This document shows, piece by piece, positions 1-8,232 of a DNA stretch of 64,000 nt; position 1 is the first letter of the stretch; each line of letters starts with the position of its first letter. The DNA is from Flavobacteriales bacterium (GTDB taxonomy: Bacteria > Bacteroidota > Bacteroidia > NS11-12g > UBA9320). Both the position numbers and the translations under genes were made by a program. The DNA lies in NCBI GenBank assembly GCA_020635355.1, contig JACJZW010000012.1, positions 41,914 through 105,913 of the forward strand, read 5' to 3'. A model generated the notes under the pieces. It had not been told where the DNA came from and searched no databases. It saw nothing but the letters and a program-made list of their open reading frames with translations.

Positions 1-2
1 TC

Positions 3-749
3 ATGGTGTTGCTGGCAGCCGTTGGTGTCCCTTTGGCTCAGTGTGCCGTCCAAGCCGATGCGGCATCTTCGGATAGTTGGGAAATTTTAAGACCGGATCG
101 GCAACGATGGTGGATGTTCTTGTTTGCTGTGTTGGTCTTTTCCTTCATTGGCTTGCTTCGAAACCTGAATTCACAGCGTCATCAGTTTACTTTCTTTAGT
201 TACGTGGTAAGTCCAAAAACGGAGAATGAACTGCTGGAGGATAATTATCAGATCGATATTTTTCAAATCATTCAAATCGGAATATCCTGCTTAATCATTG
301 GCTGGTTCATTTCATTGTTCAATCCATTTGACCTGAATTTTACAATGGTTGGCGAGTTTGGGAAATTCCTGTTGATCATCCTTCTGGTTGCTCTGGTCTA
401 TTCATTCAAGTATTTCGTTCACTTTATCATTGGAATCATTCTTCAAAGTGACCGGTTGTCGAAGTTGATGGTTTTCAGTCAAAGCAACATGATGTATGCG
501 GTTGGGCTGATTTTGTTCCCGTTGATTTTGATCCTGGCCTTCGCCCGCGAACCTGAGCTTCAACACATCTTGAAAATGACCTGTTTCGGGGTGATTGGAG
601 TCATGTTAATCATGCGGTTTATCAAGACTTTTCGCATCTATCTCCACCTCTTTCCGTATCGGAGGGTTTACATATTTATATATCTTTGCGCCCTTGAAAT
701 ACTACCCCTGTTGGTTATGTTGACCTACATCAACTGGGAGTGGATTTGA
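3..749 (+). CDS. DUF4271-family integral membrane protein, 5' end uncertain
   Basis: A hydrophobic protein of about 248 residues with roughly six predicted membrane segments, the first near residues 37-56 and the last near 225-245. The size, the topology and the position directly in front of hemD match the DUF4271 family of Bacteroidota, whose function is unknown. Its stop lies only 14 bases before the hemD start, so the two are probably cotranscribed. The first visible ATG is at the very edge of the window and the gene may begin further upstream, so the N-terminus should be treated as possibly partial. The family call rests on gene order and topology, not on a catalytic motif. Confidence 0.7.
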   Translation: MVLLAAVGVPLAQCAVQADAASSDSWEILRPDRQRWWMFLFAVLVFSFIGLLRNLNSQRHQFTFFSYVVSPKTENELLEDNYQIDIFQIIQIGISCLIIGWFISLFNPFDLNFTMVGEFGKFLLIILLVALVYSFKYFVHFIIGIILQSDRLSKLMVFSQSNMMYAVGLILFPLILILAFAREPELQHILKMTCFGVIGVMLIMRFIKTFRIYLHLFPYRRVYIFIYLCALEILPLLVMLTYINWEWI

Positions 750-763
750 ACTGACGAGAGAAA

Positions 764-1507
764 TTGAAAGTTAAAAGCATCTTAGTGTCCCAGCCGGACC
801 CTGGAGATAAAAAAACTCCATACCATGCCCTGGCTGATCGCTTTAAACTGAAGTTGGATTTTCGACCTTTTATTCAGGTCGATCAGGTGCCTGCTCGCGA
901 ATTGCGCAAGCAGCGGTTGGATATTCTGGATCATACAGCAGTTATTCTTACATCCAGAAATGCGGTAGATAATTTCTTTCGGATTGCCGAAGAGATGAAG
1001 GTGGAACTGCCCGCTACCATGAAGTATTTCTGTATGAACGAAGGCGTTTCGCTTTATACCCAGAAATACACGGTACTTCGGAAGCGAAAAATGTTTTTTG
1101 GTAAGGGGCGGATCCCGGAATTCCTAACCCTGGTTAAGAATCACGCCAAGGAGAAATTCCTGTTCCCGTGTTCCAACATCCGTGCGGATGTAATTCCCGA
1201 CTTTCTGGAGGAGCACAAGATCAAGTATACGGAGGCCATTATGTACAAAACGGTTAACGCGGATTTGAGCGATTTGGCCGATGTGTACTACGACATTATC
1301 TGTTTCTTTAGTCCGGCGGATATCAAGAGTTTGTTCGACAACTTCCCGGACTTTGTGCAAAACAACACACGGCTTGCAGGATGGGGAAAGACCACCCATC
1401 AGGCCATTGAAGAGGCTGGTTTAACTAACAATATTCCCGCTCCGTCACCCGATGCACCAAGTATGGTAGCAGCATTGGAAAACTACATTCTTCAGGTAAA
1501 CGCCTGA
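764..1507 (+). CDS. hemD: Uroporphyrinogen-III synthase
   Basis: This cytoplasmic enzyme cyclises hydroxymethylbilane to uroporphyrinogen III with inversion of ring D, in the tetrapyrrole (haem) pathway. The 247-residue length is normal. The start VKSILVSQP, the segment DILDHTAVILTSRNAVDNFF near residues 52-71, and the final part with GKTTHQAIEEAG and PSPDAPSMVAAL are typical of HemD. The start used is TTG at 764, immediately after the DUF4271 stop; no better ATG exists near the N-terminus. The last 16 bases overlap the 3' end of the opposite-strand methyltransferase gene. HemD sequences vary strongly, so the call rests on the fold pattern and the conserved DUF4271-hemD neighbourhood. Confidence 0.88.
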   Translation: MKVKSILVSQPDPGDKKTPYHALADRFKLKLDFRPFIQVDQVPARELRKQRLDILDHTAVILTSRNAVDNFFRIAEEMKVELPATMKYFCMNEGVSLYTQKYTVLRKRKMFFGKGRIPEFLTLVKNHAKEKFLFPCSNIRADVIPDFLEEHKIKYTEAIMYKTVNADLSDLADVYYDIICFFSPADIKSLFDNFPDFVQNNTRLAGWGKTTHQAIEEAGLTNNIPAPSPDAPSMVAALENYILQVNA

Positions 1508-2709
1508 TCTGAAGTCCGCATTCTGCGTAACAATAGACATCTCGTAACCCGATCCCAGTTGGTGTAGAAGTACAGGTGATACTGTCCACCATCTTTGATG
1601 CCCAACCGTTTGCGAATGGTTTGAACGGATTCGGGGAAATCGCGTTTGGTGATCATGACCTCATGAATGCCTCTGGTTGACAACGCCTTCCGAATTCCCT
1701 TCCAATTCACGTCAAGTTGATCCACTACCTCGAACCATTTGCCCGGGGAATTGAGAACAACATCATTAGCCGTATATAGGAAACTGTGTTTGCCCAGTTT
1801 TAAAAGGGAATGACGTTGTGCATACTCATCTGCCAACCCCGCTTTAATCAAAGCCGACCCCGGTTCAAAGACGAGGTGCTGATCAACACAATGAGCCGGT
1901 AGTGGAGGCTCTTTCCTGCCTGACGATGAAAACACCTGCTCGCCTGAAGGATCCAAATTCACCGCTGTAATACCATTGGGTAAAGCTGAGGTTCCAACAA
2001 CGGCCATAATCTCCTTTACTTCATTCAACTCGCTGATCACCGCCAAAGAAGTTAACAGAGGGATTTGTCGGCGCAGTTCCGTGAGATCCACCATCGGACT
2101 TAATTTCAGAGCCAGCGTTTGGGACTTTGACGTAAGTTCATCCAAACGGCTAAGTACATTGGGTTCGCAATCGGCTAATCCATGTACCCGCTGCGATCCG
2201 GGTCGGCGATCCGGATCAATGAAGATCAGGTCTACTTCGCGGTTTAAAGATGTCAGTGCATCGTCAAATGTTGAGTGAAGGATAAGGTGATTGGTGCGGC
2301 CCAAACGAGTGGAATTGAATCGAAGAAGTTCAACCAGTTCCGGGTTTACCTCAACCGAGTAAACGGATTCAAATTGATGCGAGAGAAAGGTGCCGTCAAC
2401 ACCCAGACCGGCGGTCATATCCCAGGCTTCTTTGCCGTGAAATAAAGAGGATCGGTACTCGGCAACCCGCTGAGAACTGCATTGTTCATAGGCGCGCTGC
2501 GTTAGGGCGCATCGGGCATCTACCCATCGAGGTATTTTGCGTTGAGCTTTCTGATAGATGGATAGTATCGAAATGGCGGTTGGAAGGTCGAGGTCAAACC
2601 GATTTCTCAATCGTAGGGCCATCTCATCCAATCTCAGGTGAGTACCGGCATCGATAAATTCCACCCATTGCGGGTGTTCGAGGGTGAGGATTATTTTATT
2701 TCTTTGCAC
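1492..2709 (-). CDS. Class I SAM-dependent methyltransferase with THUMP-like C-terminal part
   Basis: A 405-residue cytoplasmic protein. Residues 96-106 (WDMTAGLGVDG) form the SAM-binding motif I, SVEVNPELVELL near 118-129 is the acidic loop after strand 2, and DLIFIDPDRR near 160-169 is the motif IV catalytic region resembling N-methyltransferase DPPR/DPDRR motifs. The C-terminal 130 residues are of the type found in Bacteroidota THUMP-like methyltransferases, which suggests an RNA substrate. The substrate is not known. It is convergent with hemD and overlaps it by 16 bases. The start at 2709 is an ATG followed by MQRNKI; there is no strong Shine-Dalgarno, as usual in this phylum. Confidence 0.75.
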   Translation of the reverse strand: MQRNKIILTLEHPQWVEFIDAGTHLRLDEMALRLRNRFDLDLPTAISILSIYQKAQRKIPRWVDARCALTQRAYEQCSSQRVAEYRSSLFHGKEAWDMTAGLGVDGTFLSHQFESVYSVEVNPELVELLRFNSTRLGRTNHLILHSTFDDALTSLNREVDLIFIDPDRRPGSQRVHGLADCEPNVLSRLDELTSKSQTLALKLSPMVDLTELRRQIPLLTSLAVISELNEVKEIMAVVGTSALPNGITAVNLDPSGEQVFSSSGRKEPPLPAHCVDQHLVFEPGSALIKAGLADEYAQRHSLLKLGKHSFLYTANDVVLNSPGKWFEVVDQLDVNWKGIRKALSTRGIHEVMITKRDFPESVQTIRKRLGIKDGGQYHLYFYTNWDRVTRCLLLRRMRTSDQAFT

Positions 2710-2765
2710 TAACCAAAAAAGGTGAACCGTTGTACTTCAAAGGTGTTCACTAAAAAAGGAAAATT

Positions 2766-2885
2766 ATGAAAAAGGTCATTGGCATTGTATTGATTGGATT
2801 CTTCGTTGTGGCATTGCTCTCTTCGTGCGGTTCCAGACGGAAAGACGGATGCCCAAACAACTTCAGCATCACGCTGAGTCTATAA
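2766..2885 (+). CDS. Very small lipoprotein (39 aa)
   Basis: An ATG at 2766 opens a 39-residue frame ending in TAA at 2883-2885. The peptide has two lysines, a hydrophobic stretch and the lipobox LLSSC with Cys21, followed by GSRRKDGCPNNF and a short tail. This is a complete lipoprotein signal sequence with a mature part of only 19 residues containing a second Cys (Cys29). An A-rich and G-containing stretch (AAAAAAGGAAA) precedes the start. It sits in the gap between the divergent methyltransferase gene and the convergent osmC-like gene. Such mini-lipoproteins occur in Bacteroidota; the function is unknown. The clean signal peptide and lipobox make chance unlikely. Confidence 0.7.
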   Translation: MKKVIGIVLIGFFVVALLSSCGSRRKDGCPNNFSITLSL

Positions 2886-2897
2886 GAACCAGCCAAA

Positions 2898-3308
2898 CTA
2901 ACCGGAATATCGAAATTCCACCGCTTGTTCAATTTCAGGATGAAGGCTAAGTGCCACCGGGCAGGTACGTGCGGCGTGTTCTAAAATTTTCTTTTCCCGA
3001 TCTGAATATTCTTTCCCACCAAACTGAATGGAGATGGCTATCCGACTGATTCGTCTTGGATTAGACGCCATGGTTTTGGTGACTTCCGAATGAATGGAGC
3101 CCAGCGGAATGTCATTTTTCTCGGCATGAATTCCAATTAGGGTGAACATACAACAAGCCAGTGAAGTGGCTGTTAAATCCGTTGGGGAGAATTTCATTCC
3201 CTTGCCATTGTTATCCACTGGGGCATCTGTCTCCAATGTTGATCCTGATTTTAAGTGTGTGGCGAGGGTTCTAAGGTTGCCCTGATAAACCACGGAACTG
3301 GTCGTCAT
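2898..3308 (-). CDS. OsmC family peroxiredoxin-like protein
   Basis: A 136-residue protein of the OsmC/Ohr fold. Two conserved cysteines are visible: one in TSLACCMFT near residues 49-57 and one in ARTCPVALSLHPEIE close to the C-terminus, the positions used by OsmC proteins for thiol-dependent reduction of organic hydroperoxides. The intervening LIGIHAEKNDI helix and SEVTKTM segment fit the family. Acts in the cytoplasm, probably in peroxide or general stress defence, although many members of this YhfA-like branch have no proven substrate. It ends 13 bases after the stop of the small lipoprotein on the other strand. Confidence 0.85.
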   Translation of the reverse strand: MTTSSVVYQGNLRTLATHLKSGSTLETDAPVDNNGKGMKFSPTDLTATSLACCMFTLIGIHAEKNDIPLGSIHSEVTKTMASNPRRISRIAISIQFGGKEYSDREKKILEHAARTCPVALSLHPEIEQAVEFRYSG

Positions 3309-3322
3309 TCAGATGGGATTAA

Positions 3323-3356
3323 TTGGTGAAACAATCCGTGCAATTTGCTAACTTTA
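3323..3356 (+). promoter_or_regulatory. Candidate Bacteroidota-type promoter
   Basis: TTG at 3323-3325 is followed after 23 bases by TAACTTTA at 3349-3356, close to the phylum consensus TTG-N17-23-TAnnTTTG. It lies a few bases before the ATG at 3364, which would give a very short leader. The last base of the -7 box deviates from consensus. Confidence 0.35.
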
Positions 3357-3363
3357 CCGTTGC

Positions 3364-4113
3364 ATGTCAACCAGACGCCTCATTTTTTTCTTCGCACTCA
3401 CGGTTACCTACTTTCTCGGGATGTCGGTTGCCAGTGCCCAATGGAATCGGGTTACTCCTGGTAAACAATGGGGAGTGGGGATGGTTTTGCGAACAACAGG
3501 TGTTGGCTTGACCTTCAACCAGGAATACAAACTCAATCAAAAAGGTCGGAGAATGCTGGCCTATGCCGAGTTAGTTACGGTGAAGCACCCGTCAGAGATC
3601 AAGATTGTCAATCAGGGAGCACAAAGTCCAACTCCGTATGTCTACGGTAAATTGTATCACACATTTATGAGCCGCCTAGGGGTGGGGATGAATCAGTCCG
3701 TTATCTCCCGCACCGCATCCAACGCCATTGGTTTTTCGGTAGAAGGTTACGCAGGCCTTTCGGTGGCCTCCCTTCGTCCCGTGTACCTGGATGTTATGAC
3801 GTATCAGGCCAATGATAAAACCCCGATTATTCGCAGCCAACGGTACGATCCGGCCACCCACACCAATCAAGCAGACATCGTGGGGTACTCACGTCAGGAA
3901 AAAGGTTGGAGTGAAATTGAAAACCGACTGGGAGGAAACCTGACATTGGCAGCCCGTTTGGATTGGGGGCGCAGCCACATCGGAAAGCAAGTGGGAGTAG
4001 GGGTTATGGTTGATTATTTTCCATCCGATTTGCCCATCATGGCTACCAGTCCAAACGCAAACCTTTTTGCTACGCCGTTCGTTCGGTTCATGTGGTACTT
4101 TTCAAGGGGTTAG
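3364..4113 (+). CDS. Secreted/outer-membrane beta-barrel-like protein, function unknown
   Basis: A 249-residue protein with an N-terminal signal peptide ending in VASAQ near residue 26. The mature part starts WNRVTPGKQWGVGMVLRTTG and alternates short amphipathic strands (GVGLTFNQEY, MLAYAELVTV, NRLGGNLTLAARLDW, GVGVMVDYFP), ending in VRFMWYFSRG with an aromatic residue near the terminus, as in outer-membrane barrels. I do not recognise a named family; similar conserved hypothetical proteins are common in Bacteroidota. It lies directly upstream of the large T9SS cargo gene but that gene has its own strong promoter, so they need not be an operon. Confidence 0.6.
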   Translation: MSTRRLIFFFALTVTYFLGMSVASAQWNRVTPGKQWGVGMVLRTTGVGLTFNQEYKLNQKGRRMLAYAELVTVKHPSEIKIVNQGAQSPTPYVYGKLYHTFMSRLGVGMNQSVISRTASNAIGFSVEGYAGLSVASLRPVYLDVMTYQANDKTPIIRSQRYDPATHTNQADIVGYSRQEKGWSEIENRLGGNLTLAARLDWGRSHIGKQVGVGVMVDYFPSDLPIMATSPNANLFATPFVRFMWYFSRG

Positions 4114-4152
4114 CCAGTTCTCAAGTGAGCGAGCCCACTTGTTAATTAAGGG

Positions 4153-4182
4153 TTGTCAGAACGGATTAGACTGATAAATTTG
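4153..4182 (+). promoter_or_regulatory. Strong Bacteroidota promoter (TTG-N19-TAAATTTG)
   Basis: TTG at 4153-4155, exactly 19 bases, then TAAATTTG at 4175-4182. This is a perfect match to the known Bacteroidota housekeeping consensus TTG-N19-TAnnTTTG. The first good ATG is at 4211, so the leader would be about 20 bases. It supports 4211 rather than the TTG at 4187 as the start of the downstream gene. Confidence 0.7.
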
Positions 4183-4210
4183 CACATTGTACCCTCAGGA
4201 AGATTTTGGA

Positions 4211-6904
4211 ATGAATATGAAAAAGAAGATTTATGTTGGAGGTTTGATCATTGCAATCGGGACAGTGGCCGCCATTGGCTTGCTGAAACCATCCCAGGAG
4301 CAGATCTATCAGCCCAGAACCATCCAGGATGAACAGCCGATGAGCATCCACCCGATGCTGGAGTATCTGCACGCCATCCGAGCCAATCAAATTACAGGAG
4401 AAATTGATCCGATGGATGTGGCTAACGCCCGTCAGGATATCCAACAGTTCAGAAAGTTTAATAAAGCCTCGTTCCCATTGAACTGGTCCGCTGCAGGACC
4501 CGACAATGTTGGAGGTCGTACGCGTGCCGTGATTGTTGATCGAAACGACAACAACATCCTTTATGCCGGAGGCGTGATGGGCGGTATCTTCAAGTCAACC
4601 AACAAGGGTGCTTCCTGGTATCCGGTTGATGATAAGTTTGAGAGCATGGCGGTGTCTACCATCTGCCAAACCAAAAACGGCGATGTGTTCTTCGGTACAG
4701 GAGAATCCTTTACCGGAAGCGGGGGACAAAAAGTTTACACCATGGGTTTCTCCGGTAACGGGATCTATCGTTCCACTGATAATGGCAAATCATTTTCCCG
4801 CATTGCCTCTACATCCGGATTAACCTATGTAAATCGTTTGGCGAGTCATCCAACCAAAAATTATGTATTGGCGGCAACCAGTACCGGGTTGTATGTGAGC
4901 AACGAGTCTGATCCTACTCAAACCTGGACACAGATTCGTCCGGGAAATGCCGAGGACGTAACCTTTGATAAAAATGGAAACGCCTTCGTTTACATTACTA
5001 ATCGGGTTTACCGATCTACCAATCCAACTGATAATTCATCCTATACTCAGGTAACAGGTCTTCCGTTGGCTAATTCACGTATGGCTATCGCCGCTTCACC
5101 GTCTGACCCTAACTATGTATATGCAGTGGTAGTTGGAACGGTAAGTATTGACGGAACACAAGGGGCATTTACTGTTTCTGGCGGGTTGATTGGTATCTTC
5201 CAATCCAAAGACAATGGACAAAACTTCTCACAAATCGTAGGAAAAGCGAGCGCGTTGTTCGCACCGTTTACCAACCAGTCACTTCAGAGTGCACAGGGAA
5301 ATTACGATCTGGCTCTTGGTGTTCACCCCTACAACAAGGAGCGAATCTTTGTTGGAGGCGTAGAATTTGCTGAATGGACCGAGGCAGGAGGGCCCATCAT
5401 TGTGGGTAATACCTTCAATTCTCCGTTCAATCCATTGGGTATTCATGCCGATAAACATTGGGTAACCTTTGATACCGTTTCCAAGCCAGCCATTATGTAT
5501 GTGGCTACGGATGGTGGTATCTCTAAAACTACCAATGCAGACTTAAACCGATACATCGATATTAACAACGGCTATCAAACCACTGCATTCTACGGAATTG
5601 CGGCAGGAGTTGATGGCTCTGTGATGGGGGGAACTCAGGATCAGGGTGGATTGTATGTAAATGGAAAAGGAAGTACGCCTCAGGCAGGTGTGCGCATCAA
5701 TGGGGGCGACAACTATCAATGTGACGTTTCTAAAATTGATTCCCGTATCCTCTTCATGCAAGCCTATTATGGTTTGATGGGTCGTACACTAAATGCCGGT
5801 GGAAGTTTTTCATCCATCTGGGATCCTCGTATTAAGGAATACTTTGTTGATAAAACTGAGCCCATCAGCCGGGTGAATAACATCGTTAACACACCGCTGA
5901 AATTGTGGGAAGACCGAGACAGCATGAAGAGCCGATTGTTCTTTGGTATGGACAACGAAATGTGGATGGCCAATGGTGCCTCTACAACGGCTATTCCTCA
6001 GTGGTTCCGAATTGCCAATTTAGGGGTTGATCCTTACAACGTTGATTTTACTCCTGATGGTGGAACCTTGTACATCGCTGGTTTTGGTGGATCCAGAATC
6101 TTCCGATTGGATGGATTAAATGATGTGACCTGGGACACTACCATGTATCCCGGAAATACCATTCCTTCTGAGCTTAAACTTACCGACATCAAATCCAATT
6201 TGCCATCCAGAACCATCACCAGCATTGAGGTGGATGACAACAACAAGGATCGGGTAATTGTGACCATGGGTAATTACGGAAACTCGTCTTTTGTTTACAT
6301 AACCGAAGATGCAACATCAGCTAGTCCAACCTGGCGTTCCATACAGGGCAACCTGCCACGTTTCCCCGTGTATGATGCAGAAATCAGTACGGTTGATCCG
6401 GACATGATTATGCTCGGAACAGAATACGGTATTTACGCCTGTACGAACGGAACGGCAACTACCCCAACCTGGGTGGAAAACAACGATCAATTCCCATTGG
6501 TGCCAGCGTTTGATCTGTATCAGGTGGAAGCCAAGAAGGTTGATGGCGCCAATGCATGGCGAACCGGTCCAATGCTCTACGCCGGTACGCACGGTAGAGG
6601 GATCTTCAAATCGAGCAATTTGCTCACCAGCTTCCGTCCGGTTAATCCAATGGACATCATTCGCTTATACATCTACCCTAATCCAGGTTCTGAATTTGTA
6701 AAAGTTCAAATGCCGGGAACAGTGAAGGGAGACGTGAAACTGACCATTCTGAGTATGAGCGGTCAGGTTGTGAAATCGCAGGACCTGCGTTTGAGCAGTT
6801 CTACCATTGATCTGAATGTAAGCGATCTGAACCGTGGTAATTACATCGTTCAGGTGGAAGGTGAGAACTTCAAGGGAACATCGAAGTTTGTCAAAATGAA
6901 TTAA
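4211..6904 (+). CDS. T9SS type A cargo protein with sialidase-like (Asp-box) beta-propeller repeats
   Basis: About 897 residues from the ATG at 4211, beginning MNMKKKIYVGG with an N-terminal hydrophobic export segment. The middle holds repeated BNR/Asp-box-like units such as IFKSTNKGASWYPV, IYRSTDNGKSFSRI and IFQSKDNGQNFSQI, as in VPS10/sortilin-type propellers. The last 80 residues (from LYIYPNPGSEFVKVQ to the terminal KFVKMN) are a type A T9SS sorting domain, so the protein should cross the outer membrane by T9SS and be released or anchored at the surface. No catalytic glycosidase residues are evident; a binding or adhesive role is possible. It is followed by a strong hairpin terminator and preceded by a consensus promoter, so it is probably monocistronic. 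Confidence 0.88.
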   Translation: MNMKKKIYVGGLIIAIGTVAAIGLLKPSQEQIYQPRTIQDEQPMSIHPMLEYLHAIRANQITGEIDPMDVANARQDIQQFRKFNKASFPLNWSAAGPDNVGGRTRAVIVDRNDNNILYAGGVMGGIFKSTNKGASWYPVDDKFESMAVSTICQTKNGDVFFGTGESFTGSGGQKVYTMGFSGNGIYRSTDNGKSFSRIASTSGLTYVNRLASHPTKNYVLAATSTGLYVSNESDPTQTWTQIRPGNAEDVTFDKNGNAFVYITNRVYRSTNPTDNSSYTQVTGLPLANSRMAIAASPSDPNYVYAVVVGTVSIDGTQGAFTVSGGLIGIFQSKDNGQNFSQIVGKASALFAPFTNQSLQSAQGNYDLALGVHPYNKERIFVGGVEFAEWTEAGGPIIVGNTFNSPFNPLGIHADKHWVTFDTVSKPAIMYVATDGGISKTTNADLNRYIDINNGYQTTAFYGIAAGVDGSVMGGTQDQGGLYVNGKGSTPQAGVRINGGDNYQCDVSKIDSRILFMQAYYGLMGRTLNAGGSFSSIWDPRIKEYFVDKTEPISRVNNIVNTPLKLWEDRDSMKSRLFFGMDNEMWMANGASTTAIPQWFRIANLGVDPYNVDFTPDGGTLYIAGFGGSRIFRLDGLNDVTWDTTMYPGNTIPSELKLTDIKSNLPSRTITSIEVDDNNKDRVIVTMGNYGNSSFVYITEDATSASPTWRSIQGNLPRFPVYDAEISTVDPDMIMLGTEYGIYACTNGTATTPTWVENNDQFPLVPAFDLYQVEAKKVDGANAWRTGPMLYAGTHGRGIFKSSNLLTSFRPVNPMDIIRLYIYPNPGSEFVKVQMPGTVKGDVKLTILSMSGQVVKSQDLRLSSSTIDLNVSDLNRGNYIVQVEGENFKGTSKFVKMN

Positions 6905-6926
6905 TAGATGTCGATTCAGACACATC

Positions 6927-6957
6927 AAAAAACCCGCTTCAAACAAGCGGGTTTTTT
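6927..6957 (+). terminator. Rho-independent terminator
   Basis: The 9-base arms AACCCGCTT and AAGCGGGTT pair perfectly around a 5-base loop, extended by A/T pairs and followed by a T run. It lies about 25 bases after the T9SS cargo gene and inside the longest possible frame of the next gene, which argues that the next gene starts downstream of it. Confidence 0.85.
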
Positions 6958-6958
6958 A

Positions 6959-7615
6959 TTGCGCCTCAAATGGGTCGTATCCTATCTGTGGCCGATTGGC
7001 TTTCCACATCACAAACTCAATCAAAAAGGACTCTACCTTCAATGGTATCGGGGAGAGCTTCAGTTGTTTACGACTAAAGCCACCTATTCATTTGGGTCAC
7101 TTCAATGGGCGTTCAAGCGACTTTTTGCGATGACATCCTTACCGTACCATTCGGTGAAGGATGTGCTGATTCTGGGATATGGCTTGGGCGGTGTTGCCGA
7201 TTTGATTCAACAGAAAACCAGCACATGTTCGATAATCGGGGTTGAGCTTGATCCGGATATAGCAGAGGTTGCGGAAGCCTGGTTTGATCGTCCGAACGTT
7301 AACCTCATTGTTCAGGATGCCGCTGATTTCGTGAAGGAATGTGAGAATCGCTTCGATTTAATCGTCATTGATGTCTATCACGACCTGGATGTGCCGCAAT
7401 CCATACAGCACGTTTCTTTTTTAAGCGCGTGCGCCAACCTGCTTAACCCCGGAGGCGTAGTAGTGATGAATAAGGTGGTGAATTTTCCACTTCATGAAGA
7501 AGAACGATTGCAACTTCTGCTGGATTTGGGGAAATGTTTCAGGCAGGTGGAAGATGTTCAGAGCACCAATCTCAATCACATGTTGGTAGCAAAAGCAGCC
7601 AAAGTGGCGCAATAA
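6959..7615 (+). CDS. Spermidine-synthase-like methyltransferase
   Basis: A class I methyltransferase-fold protein of about 218 residues. Motif I is VLILGYGLGGVADLI and the acidic end of strand 2 is IIGVELDPDIAEVA, both typical of the polyamine synthase superfamily; DLIVIDVYHDLDVP is the motif IV strand. The full aminopropyltransferase signature is not clear, so the substrate is open. An ATG at 6908 is in frame, but the reading frame from it runs through a strong terminator hairpin. I therefore prefer the TTG at 6959, which begins LRLKWVVSYLWP and matches the usual N-terminal position of such proteins. No close operon partners are visible. Confidence 0.72.
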   Translation: MRLKWVVSYLWPIGFPHHKLNQKGLYLQWYRGELQLFTTKATYSFGSLQWAFKRLFAMTSLPYHSVKDVLILGYGLGGVADLIQQKTSTCSIIGVELDPDIAEVAEAWFDRPNVNLIVQDAADFVKECENRFDLIVIDVYHDLDVPQSIQHVSFLSACANLLNPGGVVVMNKVVNFPLHEEERLQLLLDLGKCFRQVEDVQSTNLNHMLVAKAAKVAQ

Positions 7616-7712
7616 TTTTAGGAATTGTAAATTAAGCTGACAGGGTGGCTGATTTTTAGATGTAAATTGAAGTGGTATATCAATTGACCACATCGATGTA
7701 AAAATTACAGAG

Positions 7713-8156
7713 ATGACAGTTACAAAGTACAAACCTTCGACTCATTTGCTCCGAGATGTATTCTTTCCAAAGGGATTTGATTCCATGATGAATTCGTTTT
7801 TGCAGGAGACAGATGAAAACCTTCAAACATCCTTTTTCCGTCCAAGTGTAGACGTTGTGGAACATGAGGAGAATTACGAAATTCATGTGAGTATTCCTGG
7901 TGTTAAGCGGGACGACATCACTTTGGATGTTCAACGAAATCAACTGATTGTTTCAGGTGAGCGTAAGCAAGTTACCGAGAAAAAGGAAGCCAAGTATCAC
8001 ACCGGAGAAATTCGGTATGGCAAATTCTCACGCACCTTTTACTTGCCTGATGATGTGAATCACAATGCCATTGAGGCCAAGTTTGAAGATGGTGTGTTAA
8101 ACATTCAAATTCCAAAAGCCGAACAGGCCAAACCAAAGACCATCAAGATTAAGTAA
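7713..8156 (+). CDS. Hsp20 / alpha-crystallin small heat-shock protein
   Basis: A 147-residue ATP-independent chaperone that holds unfolding cytoplasmic proteins. The alpha-crystallin domain covers about residues 42-140: FRPSVDVVEHEENYEIHVSIPGV, the DDITLDV and QLIVSGERK strands, and the conserved FEDGVLNIQIPK near the end. The C-terminal IKIK matches the I-x-I oligomerisation motif. The length is normal. Upstream, GTGGT-N10-ACCAC forms a short inverted repeat near 7671-7690 that could be an operator, but this is weak. A terminator follows at 8182. Confidence 0.95.
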   Translation: MTVTKYKPSTHLLRDVFFPKGFDSMMNSFLQETDENLQTSFFRPSVDVVEHEENYEIHVSIPGVKRDDITLDVQRNQLIVSGERKQVTEKKEAKYHTGEIRYGKFSRTFYLPDDVNHNAIEAKFEDGVLNIQIPKAEQAKPKTIKIK

Positions 8157-8181
8157 GGGTCGTATTTCATATATATTCACG

Positions 8182-8211
8182 AGCCGGTACGCCATTGTGC
8201 CGGCTTTTTTG
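8182..8211 (+). terminator. Rho-independent terminator after hsp20
   Basis: AGCCGG and CCGGCT arms, extended inward by a wobble pair and AC/GT, enclose a small loop and are followed by a run of T. It sits about 26 bases after the hsp20 stop. Confidence 0.82.
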
Positions 8212-8232
8212 TTAATATGCGTGAGGCGGGAT

